From Viridibacterium sp047600765 (GTDB lineage: Bacteria > Pseudomonadota > Gammaproteobacteria > Burkholderiales > Rhodocyclaceae): 64,000 bases of DNA. The position numbers and the translations under genes were made by a program. Numbering within the stretch: the stretch's first letter is position 1; each line of letters starts with the position of its first letter. Below are positions 18,201 to 25,601 of the stretch, one piece after another. The stretch is taken from contig JASGKF010000002.1 in the NCBI GenBank assembly GCA_047600765.1, forward strand, positions 1,798,001 to 1,862,000, given 5' to 3'. The notes below the pieces were generated by a model that did not search any database, was not told the origin of the DNA, and worked only from the letters and a program-made list of their open reading frames with translations.

Positions 18201-18633
18201 AGGTGAAGCTGGCGTAGATGAGCGAGGTCAGCGTCGAGCCGATGTAGCCGAAGCCGGCACCACGCGTCAGCAGGTCCATGTCCACGCCGTAGCGCGCAGC
18301 GTAATGACTGATGGGCAGCCCGCAGAGGAAGATGATGATGCCGGTGGCAATGATGGCCCAGAAGGCATTGACGAAGCCGTAGTTGACCAGCAGGGTGGCG
18401 CCGACGGCTTCCAGCACGAGGAAAGACGCCGCGCCGAAGGCCGTGTTGGCGACCCGCCACTCGCTCCACTTGCGGAAACCGCGTGCCGTGAAGCGCAAGG
18501 CATAGTCTTCGATGGTTTCGTTGGCGACCCAGGTGTTGTAGTCGCGCCGGACCTTGACCACGCGCTGGATGGCTTCGCTGTCGGTCTCTGTGCCAGGGCG
18601 ATCTGCCAGGCCCGGTGGATTGGGGAAAGTCAT
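15196..18633 (-). CDS. NCS1-family permease / histidine kinase / receiver hybrid sensor
   Basis: A 1145-residue fusion. Residues 1 to about 505 are an NCS1 nucleobase/allantoin/thiamine-type permease with about 12 membrane segments. Residues about 515-553 are a Cys-rich cluster (CVIC, HCP, CSLCC, RCNDLC). Two further membrane helices follow (about 575-640), then a coiled coil. The HisKA H-box is SHELRTPLNSILGYA near 702, with N box NLLGNAVKFT, G1 DTGPGIP and G2 GGTGLGL. The receiver has Asp in IFMDLAMPGIDG near 988 and Lys in LKPVK. The start at 18633 is preferred over 18735, which adds a non-conserved leader. Ligand unknown; a small nitrogenous compound is likely from the NCS1 fold. Confidence 0.93.
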   Translation of the reverse strand: MTFPNPPGLADRPGTETDSEAIQRVVKVRRDYNTWVANETIEDYALRFTARGFRKWSEWRVANTAFGAASFLVLEAVGATLLVNYGFVNAFWAIIATGIIIFLCGLPISHYAARYGVDMDLLTRGAGFGYIGSTLTSLIYASFTFIFFALEAAIMAYALELAFDIPPWVGYMICALVVIPLVTHGVTVISRLQTLTQPVWLILLALPFIYVLQKNPGVIGELVSYAGGDGKGGEFNVYLFGAGLTVGIALITQMGEQVDYLRFMPERTEKNRKKWYACMLVGGPGWVLPGVAKMLGGTLLAWLAIRNSVPLDRAVDPNQMYLIGFENVFNRSDWAVAVTALFVIISQLKINVTNAYAGSLAWSNFFARLTHSHPGRVVWVIFNTLIALMLMELNVFQALGQVLGLYSNIAISWMVAVVADLVINKPLGLSPKGIEFKRAHLYDVNPVGVGAMLIASTLSISAYVGLFGPKAEAFASFIALATALLVSPLLAWLTQGKYYLARQSNRHAFATGVVPCVICERHYEADDMAHCPAYQGAICSLCCSLDARCNDLCKPEARLSSQWSRLLQRLLPQRFWPYINSGLAHYLLLMSCIVPMIALLLGLLYFHESQMLAGADEDLLESLRISFINAFAALSLVSGIVCWWLVLTHKSRQVAQEESNRQTHLLMREIESHKRTDEQLQRAKQAADQANQAKSRYITAVSHELRTPLNSILGYAQILDGDPAIPNHRQQAIKVIRRSGDHLLSLIEGTLDIARIEGGKLRLETRAIDFAELMQQLVRMFEQQARAKGLEFQFEVQGELPRVVRGDEKRLRQILINLLGNAVKFTAQGQVDLRLRYAREMAVFEIEDTGPGIPAEELEQIFEPFSRGTAAHAEAAGGTGLGLTIARMLTDLMGGEMSVKSEPGKGTCFTVRLFLPQVHGNQRPAEAPASQRTGYRGERRRILIVDNEQVDRELLASILAPLGFELDQAASGLECLEVLPRFAPHLIFMDLAMPGIDGWETIRRIRQQELSDARIAIISANAFDKGLDNDVGIGPQDFILKPVKVEELLDWIANRLALEWESGPAPLAAPPRKPVQRTDAPPHDQLVALQEQVNLGYVRGIHAALDKIEAHYPTCQAFVTDMRQLANRFQLETLSLELRRILDAA

Positions 18634-18816
18634 GATGCGTATGTTGGCACGAGCACTGTTGTCGTGGATATGATGGACAATATCGCGGCAGGCAGAACAA
18701 CCCTCAAGCAATGGCCCGTGTATAACGTTAATCACTCAGGTGCCGGGCGAAGTCCCGTTACGACGACTTCCGGACACTTCAAGACAGCTTCTCGCAGTGG
18801 ACTCACAGGGCGATCA

Positions 18817-19746
18817 ATGATGCAGCAGAACGCATTGATGCGATGTATCGCACTATTGCTGGCCTGGCTATGTGTGGCGCCAGCAGCGGCCATGGATCTG
18901 ATCCTGTTGCAGGGGGCAGACCCGGCCAAGGGCAAGATTCCGGACTTCAAGATCACGGTGTTCGACGAAGCGCTCAAGCGCACCGAGAAAAAGTACGGCC
19001 CCTATCGTTACGTCAGCACGACCGTGACCCTGTCGCGTGACCGCATGTACGAAGAGCTGATGGCCGGCCGCATGATCAACGTGACCATGACGGCGACCCA
19101 GCCCAAGTGGGAAGAGAACCTGATTCCCATCATGATCCCGATGGATATGGGCTTGTCCGGGCTGCGCATTTCCCTGATCCGTTCCGATACGCAGGCCTAT
19201 CTGTCGGCGATTCGTCATGTCGATGCGCTGAAAGCATTGACCATGGGTGTCGGTTCGGGCTGGTCTTCACGCAAGGTTGCCGAGGCCAATGGCTTCCTGG
19301 TCGCGCCTGCCGAAAACTACGAAGCGCTGATGAAGATGTTGATGGCGGGGCGTAGCGACTATTTCCCACGCAGCCTCAACGAAGCCTTCTCGGAATATGA
19401 CGCGTGGCATGGCCAGTTCCCCGAGCTGGCCATCGACAACGCCATCCTCCTCAACATGCCCTTGCCGACCTACATCTTCGTGTCGCCCAAGGAGCCGCGT
19501 CTGGCCAAGCGCATCGAAGAGGGCATGGAGATGCTGGTGAAGGACGGCACGCTCCAGCGCATCATGCTCAAGTTCAATGCTGACCTTATCAAGCGGGCTG
19601 ATCTGTGCCGGCGCACGGTCTTCCAGATACCCAATCCGACCCTGTCGGACGCTACGCCCTTGCAGCGCAAGGAAGTCTGGTTCGACCCCTTCGATCCCAA
19701 GCGCGGCATCTGCGCGCGGACCGCAAGCGTTGGCAAGCTGCGCTAG
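18817..19746 (+). CDS. Periplasmic solute-binding protein (family 3-like)
   Basis: A 309-residue exported protein. The ATG at 18817 gives a signal peptide (MRCIALLLAWLCVAPAAA) ending before MDLILLQGADP. The remainder has the two-lobe periplasmic binding pattern: DRMYEELMAGRMINVTMTAT, then LTMGVGSGWSSRKVAEANG and a hinge-like segment, and ELAIDNAILLNMPLPTYIF near the end. It is encoded divergently from the transporter-kinase across about 183 bases, and no ABC permease or ATPase genes accompany it. A sensory role presenting ligand to the hybrid kinase is therefore plausible, but inferred only from context. Confidence 0.85.
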   Translation: MMQQNALMRCIALLLAWLCVAPAAAMDLILLQGADPAKGKIPDFKITVFDEALKRTEKKYGPYRYVSTTVTLSRDRMYEELMAGRMINVTMTATQPKWEENLIPIMIPMDMGLSGLRISLIRSDTQAYLSAIRHVDALKALTMGVGSGWSSRKVAEANGFLVAPAENYEALMKMLMAGRSDYFPRSLNEAFSEYDAWHGQFPELAIDNAILLNMPLPTYIFVSPKEPRLAKRIEEGMEMLVKDGTLQRIMLKFNADLIKRADLCRRTVFQIPNPTLSDATPLQRKEVWFDPFDPKRGICARTASVGKLR

Positions 19747-19749
19747 GCC

Positions 19750-20355
19750 TCAGACGGGCAGGCCCATTTCGCGCAACGCCAGCCGCGCGGATTCCGCATC
19801 CTTGAAGTGCACGGCGCGCATGCCCAGCGCGCGCGAGGCTTCGACGTTGGGCAGGCTGTCGTCGAGGAACACGGCTCGCTTCGGGTTGACGTCGTAGCGT
19901 GCGAACAAGACTTCGTAAATGCGTGCTTCTGGCTTGTTCACGCCTTCTTCGCCTGACAGCACGATGCCCTGAAAACCATCCCAGAAATCGAAACGCGGCT
20001 GGCTGAGATAGAACAGTTCAGCCGAGAAGTTGGACAGCGCATACCTGCGCAAGCCTGCTGCCTGCAGCTCGCGCAACAGTGCGACGGAGCCGGAAATGGC
20101 TGGGCCCATGGTGTCGAACCAGCGCTCGTACAGCGCGTGGATTGGCACGGCGTATTGCGGGAAGCGAGCGCTGTGCTCGGCGACCGCTTGTGCCACGGGA
20201 TAGCCTGCATCCTGCCGGGCATGCCAGCTGAAGAAATCGATCTCCTTCATGAAAGCATCGATCGCCGCATCGTCTGCAAAGTAGTCACGCAACAACCAAC
20301 GCACATCCCAGGGAATCAGCACGTTCCCGAGATCGAACACCACCGTATCAATCAC
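19750..20355 (-). CDS. HAD-superfamily phosphatase (YihX-like)
   Basis: A 201-residue haloacid dehalogenase-type hydrolase. Motif I is VVFDLGNVLIPWD (nucleophile Asp; the FDLGNV form is shared with YihX), motif II Ser/Asn in YALSNFSAE, motif III Lys in VNKPEARIY and motif IV in AVFLDDSLPNVEAS. A helical cap lies at residues 18-80. Substrate is likely a small phosphorylated sugar but cannot be read from sequence. Its start overlaps the DUF1841 gene by 8 bases, and it converges on the solute-binding protein gene with a 3-base gap. Confidence 0.88.
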   Translation of the reverse strand: MIDTVVFDLGNVLIPWDVRWLLRDYFADDAAIDAFMKEIDFFSWHARQDAGYPVAQAVAEHSARFPQYAVPIHALYERWFDTMGPAISGSVALLRELQAAGLRRYALSNFSAELFYLSQPRFDFWDGFQGIVLSGEEGVNKPEARIYEVLFARYDVNPKRAVFLDDSLPNVEASRALGMRAVHFKDAESARLALREMGLPV

Positions 20356-20779
20356 TGCCAGCTCTCCGTTTCACGCGTTCCACATAGGCCAGTGCATCCA
20401 TGGGCGTGCCATTGCGTTGTGCCTCCCACAGAGTCTCAGCAAGGCTTTCCAGAATGTCATGGCGTGCCTCGTGGGCGTTGCCCCGACGATTCAGGCACTC
20501 TTCATACGCCGCACGCAGGCCCGGTGGTTGATCGATGCCCAGTTGCTCCTCGACAGCCAGATGCAGCGAGATGTGCAGGAAGGGATTGATCTGTCCGTCC
20601 TCGGGCGCAAAGTCCTTGTCTGCCGCATCCGGGTTTTCGAACAGTGCGTGATACTCCGGATGCGAGGCGATGATGTCGGCGACCAGCTGCTCCATGGCCT
20701 CCATGGACTCGTTCGCACGACGCTTGCGCCAGCATTCGGTGAAGAAGGTTCTGGCCTGATCTCGGGTGGGGTTGAACAT
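20348..20779 (-). CDS. DUF1841 family protein
   Basis: A 143-residue cytoplasmic protein of unknown function. It shows the family pattern MFNPTRDQARTFFTECWRK at the N-terminus and INPFLHISLHLAVEEQLGID in the middle, seen in betaproteobacterial DUF1841 proteins. It is helical and acidic with no signal or membrane segment. The downstream HAD gene overlaps it by 8 bases, so the two are cotranscribed. No reaction can be assigned. Confidence 0.85.
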   Translation of the reverse strand: MFNPTRDQARTFFTECWRKRRANESMEAMEQLVADIIASHPEYHALFENPDAADKDFAPEDGQINPFLHISLHLAVEEQLGIDQPPGLRAAYEECLNRRGNAHEARHDILESLAETLWEAQRNGTPMDALAYVERVKRRAGSD

Positions 20780-20887
20780 GGAAGATGCGTAGCCGGGTTA
20801 ACGGCTGCGATTGTAGTCAGTCTGCCCACCGGCTGCTGGACGCGACGCTAAGATGCAGCCTGGATTGCCAATCGGAATGTCTGCCCA

Positions 20888-21829
20888 ATGAAAAATTGCC
20901 TGAGCAAAGCCATATTCTGTCTGACGGTCGCTGCCGGTTTCGTGGGGAGTGCCACGGCGGCAGATCGCATCGATTTTACCGAGCAGGGCGATTTTTCGAA
21001 GCATGCGGTGCGCGTCGGCGTGCAAGCGAATCGCGAACAATGTGCGCGTATTGACAATGCTGTCTGGGTGGACGCGGAGCCTCACGGCGCGGAGTGCTTG
21101 CGATTCTGGGCCGCGGGATTCGATGGCAAGCCGGTAAAGCGTGCCCTGATCTTCTTTCATGGCGACGTGGATGACCCCTCTGCAAGCTATCTCGAAAACA
21201 GCATGGAGAAGTTGCAGGCGACGGCTGACCGCGTAGCCAAAGGCCAAGGGATTCCGTACATCTTCTTTGGCAGGCCAGGTACGCATGGTTCTTCGGGAGA
21301 TCACATGCAGCGACGCCGTTTGCAGGAGTCCATGCTGATCTCTGTCGCCATGGACGCCCTCAAGCAACGCTTCGGCATCACGGAGTGGGTGGTCGCCGGG
21401 CAAAGCGGTGGTGGGCATGTGACGGCTGCTTTGCTGACGGAGCGTTCCGACATCGTCTGTGCTGTACCCACATCGTCGCCGTCGTCGCCATCGGTGCGCT
21501 ACAAGTTGCGCGGGCGTACGACGGACATGACGGGTTACAGCGATTCCTATGAACCTGTTGACTTCCTCGACAAGAGCAGGATGCATCCTGGATTGCGTGT
21601 ATTCGTACTCGGCGACCCGGAAGACAGGAACGTCGTGTGGCCTTCGCAAACGATTCTCGCCGACAAGCTGCGGGCTGCAGGGATCGCCGTAACGCTGCTG
21701 ACCGGCGAAGGCACGGGTCCGGACCGGCACCAACTGTCCAATTCCGCCGTGATCATTGGCAGTCGCTGTACGCGCGGCGAGAGCACTGAAGAAATCGAGG
21801 CCAGAGCGGCAAGAGGTCTGAAGGGCTGA
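20888..21829 (+). CDS. Secreted alpha/beta hydrolase
   Basis: A 313-residue exported hydrolase. The signal peptide is about residues 1-24 (MKNCLSKAIFCLTVAAGFVG then SATAAD). RALIFFHGDVDD is the oxyanion strand, the nucleophile Ser is in AGQSGGGH near 161, the acid is probably in VLGDPEDRN near 242, and the His in GPDRHQLSN near 279. It is similar in layout to prolyl oligopeptidase/dienelactone-type hydrolases, but the substrate cannot be named. The gene stands alone, divergent from DUF1841 and convergent with nth (8-base gap). Confidence 0.82.
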   Translation: MKNCLSKAIFCLTVAAGFVGSATAADRIDFTEQGDFSKHAVRVGVQANREQCARIDNAVWVDAEPHGAECLRFWAAGFDGKPVKRALIFFHGDVDDPSASYLENSMEKLQATADRVAKGQGIPYIFFGRPGTHGSSGDHMQRRRLQESMLISVAMDALKQRFGITEWVVAGQSGGGHVTAALLTERSDIVCAVPTSSPSSPSVRYKLRGRTTDMTGYSDSYEPVDFLDKSRMHPGLRVFVLGDPEDRNVVWPSQTILADKLRAAGIAVTLLTGEGTGPDRHQLSNSAVIIGSRCTRGESTEEIEARAARGLKG

Positions 21830-21837
21830 GCTTGCCG

Positions 21838-22470
21838 TCAGGCAAGCTTGTCCGGGCTCTGGCAGAGATCCCGCACGCTGCAATCACCACACTTCGGCGA
21901 ACGTGCCGTGCAGACATAACGGCCGTGCAGGATCAGCCAGTGATGCGCGTCGACGAGGTACTCCTTGGGCACGCGTCGCATCAATGCCTTCTCGACGGCC
22001 ACAACGTCCTTGCCCGGTGCCAGCCCCATGCGGTTGGAGATGCGGAAGATATGCGTGTCGACCGCCATCACCGGCTCACGCCAGATGGCATTGAGCACCA
22101 CATTGGCCGTCTTGCGGCCCACGCCCGGCAGCGCCTCCAGCGCTTCGCGATCATGCGGCACTTCACCAGCATGACGTTCGAGCAACTGGCGCGACAGCAT
22201 CGCCACGTTCTTCGCCTTGTTGCGAAAGAGGCCGATGGTCTTGATGTAGCCGGCAATGCCTTCTTCGCCCAGCGTGGCCATGGCTTCGGGTGTCGGTGCC
22301 ACCGGGAACAGCTTGCGTGTCGCCAGGTTGACGCCCTTGTCAGTGGCCTGCGCAGACATGACGACAGCGACCAGCAGCTGGAACGGCGAGCCGTATTCCA
22401 GCTCCGTCACCGGGTGCGGGTTGGCAGCTTGCCAGCGTGCAAAGGCCGCGCTGATCTCGGCCTTGGTCAT
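21838..22470 (-). CDS. nth: Endonuclease III
   Basis: DNA glycosylase/AP lyase for oxidised pyrimidines, 210 residues from the ATG at 22470, which aligns with the E. coli start (MTKAEISAAF, then ANPHPVTELEYGSPF). It contains the helix-hairpin-helix LPGVGRKTANVVL with catalytic Lys, the catalytic Asp in VDTHIFR, and the 4Fe-4S motif C-x6-C-x2-C-x5-C near the C-terminus. It follows rsxE by 19 bases, the same rsx-nth linkage found in E. coli. An upstream ATG at 22542 lies inside rsxE and is not used. Confidence 0.96.
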   Translation of the reverse strand: MTKAEISAAFARWQAANPHPVTELEYGSPFQLLVAVVMSAQATDKGVNLATRKLFPVAPTPEAMATLGEEGIAGYIKTIGLFRNKAKNVAMLSRQLLERHAGEVPHDREALEALPGVGRKTANVVLNAIWREPVMAVDTHIFRISNRMGLAPGKDVVAVEKALMRRVPKEYLVDAHHWLILHGRYVCTARSPKCGDCSVRDLCQSPDKLA

Positions 22471-22489
22471 GTTGCGGGGCATGGGCGGA

Positions 22490-23179
22490 TCAGGCGGATT
22501 GTGCTTCGGGTGTTTCGGCTTGGGGCACGGGGGGAGGAGCACGTCGTGCGGCCCGCATCTCCGACCAGTTGCGCAGCGCGATCAGGCAGCCCAGCGCAAT
22601 GAAAGCGCCGGGGGGCAGGATGGCGATGAGGAAGCCGGGGTAGTCGGCGGGCAGGATGTGCAGGGGCTGCGCACCGGGAATGATGGCTTCGATGCCCGCG
22701 AACAGCATGCCGGTACCCAGCACTTCGCGGATGCCGCCGAGCAGGGACAGCACGACGACGAGGCCGGCACCCATGCCGATGCCGTCGAAGGCAGAGGCGA
22801 GTGGCCCGTTCTTGGCGGCGTAGGCTTCGACGCGTGCGAGCACGATGCAGTTGGTGACGATCAATGGCACGAAGATGCCCAGCACGACATAGAGCGAGTG
22901 CAGCCAGGCATTCATGGCGAGGTCGAGCACGGTGACCAGGGCGGCGATGATGAGGATGAAGACGGGGATGCGGATTTCGTAGGGGATGAAATTACGCAGC
23001 GCGGCGACGACGGCGCCCGACATCATCATCACGATGATGGTAGCGAGCCCGAGGCTGACGCCGTTCACGAAGGTGCTCGATACGGCGAGGATGGGGCACA
23101 GACCCAGCAGCTGCACGAGGCCGGTGTTCTGCTTCCAGACACCGTTCCAGAGAATTTCCTTGTAGTCGGGTTTGCTCAT
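22490..23179 (-). CDS. rsxE: Electron transport complex subunit RsxE
   Basis: Membrane subunit of the Rsx/Rnf ion-translocating electron transport complex, 229 residues with about six membrane segments. Characteristic stretches are EILWNGVWKQNTGLVQLLGL and CPILAVSSTFVNGVSLG at the N-terminus and FVPLIVTNCIVLARVEAYA in the middle. It is homologous to RsxA and to NqrD. It lies between rsxG (12 bases upstream) and nth. In E. coli the complex keeps SoxR reduced; in other bacteria it drives reduction of low-potential carriers. Confidence 0.95.
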   Translation of the reverse strand: MSKPDYKEILWNGVWKQNTGLVQLLGLCPILAVSSTFVNGVSLGLATIIVMMMSGAVVAALRNFIPYEIRIPVFILIIAALVTVLDLAMNAWLHSLYVVLGIFVPLIVTNCIVLARVEAYAAKNGPLASAFDGIGMGAGLVVVLSLLGGIREVLGTGMLFAGIEAIIPGAQPLHILPADYPGFLIAILPPGAFIALGCLIALRNWSEMRAARRAPPPVPQAETPEAQSA

Positions 23180-23191
23180 GGCGCCATCCTT

Positions 23192-23833
23192 TCAGCGATA
23201 GAGCGCATCGCGCTGTGCCTGCTCGAAGCGGACGGCGCGTGCCACGGCCGCGACCACGGCACGCGGCGAGATCGTTGCGCCGGTCATGTAGGCGAAATCA
23301 CCGCCGTCCTTCTTCACCTTCCAGTGCTCGGCAGTCGGCGATGTGGCTGACTTGCCATCGAACTGGCTGATCCAGGGCTGCTGCTTGTTGCGATCCTTCT
23401 TCGGATCAATGTAGTCGCCGAGGCCCGGTGTTTCACGGTGCTCGGTGATGCGCACGCCGCTGACCTTGCCATCGGCCTGGATGGCAATGACGAGCCGGAT
23501 CTTGCCGCTGTAACCGTCTGGTGCCACGGCTTCCAGCACGACGGCAACGGGTTTCCCGTTCCTGCGCGCACGCCAGATGTGGCCGCCCTGATCCAGCCCG
23601 AGTTCGGGAGTCGGGCCCAGCGTCAGGGCGTCCTGCAGCAGCTTGTTGTCATAGCTTTGCGGCGGCAGGATCTGGTTGATGAGCTGCAACTTCTCTGCTT
23701 CGGCGCTGGCCGCGATGGTGTCTTGCGTGGCCTTGTAGGTGCCTGCCATCACCGCTGTGAAGACCAGCGTGAACAGCATCATCACTGCCGCGGTCTGCAG
23801 CGAGAGTCTGAGCGGAGTAGGCGGCTTGCTCAT
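23192..23833 (-). CDS. rsxG: Electron transport complex subunit RsxG
   Basis: Flavoprotein subunit of the Rsx complex, 213 residues, with one N-terminal membrane helix (AAVMMLFTLVFTAVMAGTYK) and a periplasmic FMN-binding domain. FMN is attached covalently to the Thr of TGATISPRAVV near residue 185. The ATG at 23833 overlaps the stop of riboflavin synthase by one base (TGATG). A start further upstream at 24061 would run through the riboflavin synthase gene and is not used. RsxG passes electrons within the membrane complex. Confidence 0.94.
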   Translation of the reverse strand: MSKPPTPLRLSLQTAAVMMLFTLVFTAVMAGTYKATQDTIAASAEAEKLQLINQILPPQSYDNKLLQDALTLGPTPELGLDQGGHIWRARRNGKPVAVVLEAVAPDGYSGKIRLVIAIQADGKVSGVRITEHRETPGLGDYIDPKKDRNKQQPWISQFDGKSATSPTAEHWKVKKDGGDFAYMTGATISPRAVVAAVARAVRFEQAQRDALYR

Positions 23834-24540
23834 CAAGGCTTGTGCGGTGTGGCGTCGGGCAGGCTGGCGGTGGCCTGCTCGACGAGGCTGGTGCCCAGCA
23901 GGGCTTCGAGGCGCGGCAACAAGGGGCCGAGGCGTTCGTCGAGGTAGTTGCGGATGGTGTCGACCGTCACCTGGGTGGCGCGCTCGATCTCGATGTTGAC
24001 CTGACTGCCGATGGCCTTGGCGTCGAAGGTCGTCATGCGCAGCGTTTCGGGGATGAACCACACCGAGAAGCGGCGCGCGGCGCGATCGACGTCACTGACG
24101 GTCAGGCTGCAGCCATTCACGGCGATGTAGCCCTTGGCGAAGATGTAGTGCATCCACTCCGGTGCGACTTCGAAGCGCATGACCTTGTTGTTCTCGGGCG
24201 TTTCGATACCGACTACGGTTGCCGTGCAATCGACGTGACCGGAGAGAGGGTGGCCGCCGATCTCGGCGCCGTCGTGCGCAGCGCGCTCGACGTTGAAGTG
24301 GTCGCCAACAGCGATGTCCGCCAGTGTGGTGCGTGCAAGGCTCTCCTGCATGACATCGAATTCGGCCCAGCCAGCGGCGTGGCGGGTGACGGTGAGGCAG
24401 ACGCCATCGACGGCCACACTGGCGCCGGTTTCGAGCTGCACGTCGAAGCCGGGCGGGAAGTCCAGGGTCAGTGTCGACAGACCGGCCTTGCGCTCCAGTG
24501 CGCGCAGGCTGGCTGTGCCCTTGACGATGCCGGTGAACAT
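23833..24540 (-). CDS. ribE: Riboflavin synthase, alpha subunit, inside the rsx operon
   Basis: Converts two 6,7-dimethyl-8-ribityllumazines to riboflavin and a pyrimidine by-product. The protein is 235 residues with two lumazine-binding repeats: MFTGIVKGTASLRAL at residue 1 and HPLSGHVDCTATVVGIE near 97. The motif ASVAVDGVCLTVT recurs as GYIAVNGCSLTVS in repeat two. About 35 extra C-terminal residues are not conserved. It is located between rsxD (12 bases) and rsxG (1-base overlap). Since RsxD and RsxG carry covalent FMN, coupling flavin supply to this operon is functionally sensible, though the linkage is unusual. Confidence 0.94.
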   Translation of the reverse strand: MFTGIVKGTASLRALERKAGLSTLTLDFPPGFDVQLETGASVAVDGVCLTVTRHAAGWAEFDVMQESLARTTLADIAVGDHFNVERAAHDGAEIGGHPLSGHVDCTATVVGIETPENNKVMRFEVAPEWMHYIFAKGYIAVNGCSLTVSDVDRAARRFSVWFIPETLRMTTFDAKAIGSQVNIEIERATQVTVDTIRNYLDERLGPLLPRLEALLGTSLVEQATASLPDATPHKP

Positions 24541-24552
24541 TTCCGCGCTCCC

Positions 24553-25563
24553 TCAGTTGTTCTTGTGCCCGAACACGGGCGGTTGTGTCTTCATGTCGAG
24601 AATCGGCACGCACAGGTTCATCAGCAGCGTGGCGAAGGCGATACCGTCGGGATAGGCGCCAAAGCTGCGGATGATCCAGGTCAGCAGAGCCGCACCCGCG
24701 CCAAAGAGCAGCTTGCCGCGCGGTGTGGTGGCGCCCGAAACCGGATCGGTGAGGATGAAGAAGGCGCCGAGCAGGCTGCCGCCTGTGGCGAGGTGATAGA
24801 GCGGCCCCGGGAAGCTGCCGCCATTCGCCAGCGCGGCGATGCCGGCGATGACAGCCAGACCACCGAGAAAGGCGGCCGGGATGTGCCAGGTGATGATGCG
24901 TTGTTGCAGCAGGTAAAGGCCGCCGAGCGCATAGGCCGCTGCAATCCATTCCCAACCCTTGCCACCCGCCCAGCCGAAGGCCGGCCCGCTGAGTGTCTGC
25001 GCAACCGTTGCGCCACTTTCACGCAGCCCGGTGCGCAAGGCATCGAGTGGTGTCGCACTGGTCAGCGCGTCGATGGCGCCGGTGTTGCCGAAGATACGCG
25101 CCAGCTGTGTCGCACTGTCGAGACCGCTGGCCGGCCACTGTGACATCAGCGCAGGGAAGGCGACGATCATCACGCAGTACGCCACCATGGCCGGATTGAA
25201 CGGGTTCTGGCCGAGGCCGCCATAGAGATGCTTGGCGATCACGATGGCGAAGGCTGTGCCAAGAACGATGATCCACCAGGGCGCGATGGACGGGAAGGCG
25301 AGTGCAATCAGCCAGGCTGTCACGATGGCTGACAGGTCGGACAGGAACATGCCGGGCGGCTTGCCGCGCAGCTTCAGCATGACGGCTTCTGCGACCAGGG
25401 CCGTGGCGCTGGCGAGCAGTAGCTGCACCAGCACACCGATACCGAACAGCCAGACGTAGGCGCCGATGGCGGGCAGCAGGGCCAGCAGCACCTTGAGCAT
25501 GACCAGCGTGACGCTGGTCTGCGCACGGACGTAGGGCGAATTGTTCTGACGGCTGAGGAACAT
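24553..25563 (-). CDS. rsxD: Electron transport complex subunit RsxD
   Basis: Integral membrane flavoprotein of the Rsx complex, 336 residues with about nine membrane segments. The N-terminus SPYVRAQTSVTLVMLKVLLA is typical, as is the NPFNPAMVAYCVMIVAFP segment. The FMN-attachment Thr lies in DPVSGATTPRGKLLFG near residue 243. It follows the MocA-type oxidoreductase gene after a 38-base spacer that contains a small hairpin, and precedes riboflavin synthase by 12 bases. It probably forms part of the ion channel with RsxA and RsxE. Confidence 0.95.
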   Translation of the reverse strand: MFLSRQNNSPYVRAQTSVTLVMLKVLLALLPAIGAYVWLFGIGVLVQLLLASATALVAEAVMLKLRGKPPGMFLSDLSAIVTAWLIALAFPSIAPWWIIVLGTAFAIVIAKHLYGGLGQNPFNPAMVAYCVMIVAFPALMSQWPASGLDSATQLARIFGNTGAIDALTSATPLDALRTGLRESGATVAQTLSGPAFGWAGGKGWEWIAAAYALGGLYLLQQRIITWHIPAAFLGGLAVIAGIAALANGGSFPGPLYHLATGGSLLGAFFILTDPVSGATTPRGKLLFGAGAALLTWIIRSFGAYPDGIAFATLLMNLCVPILDMKTQPPVFGHKNN

Positions 25564-25601
25564 TCAGCAGCCAGCCTTTCTGGCTACGTGTGACAGGCAG
25601 G

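Noticed and set aside
18082..18816. Open frame upstream of the solute-binding protein start
   Set aside because: It is antisense to the permease-kinase gene and shows no conserved protein features; the signal peptide at 18817 marks the true start.
24092..24955. Long minus-strand frame across the riboflavin synthase and rsxD region
   Set aside because: It is an alternative frame of two well-identified genes with Arg/His-rich composition.
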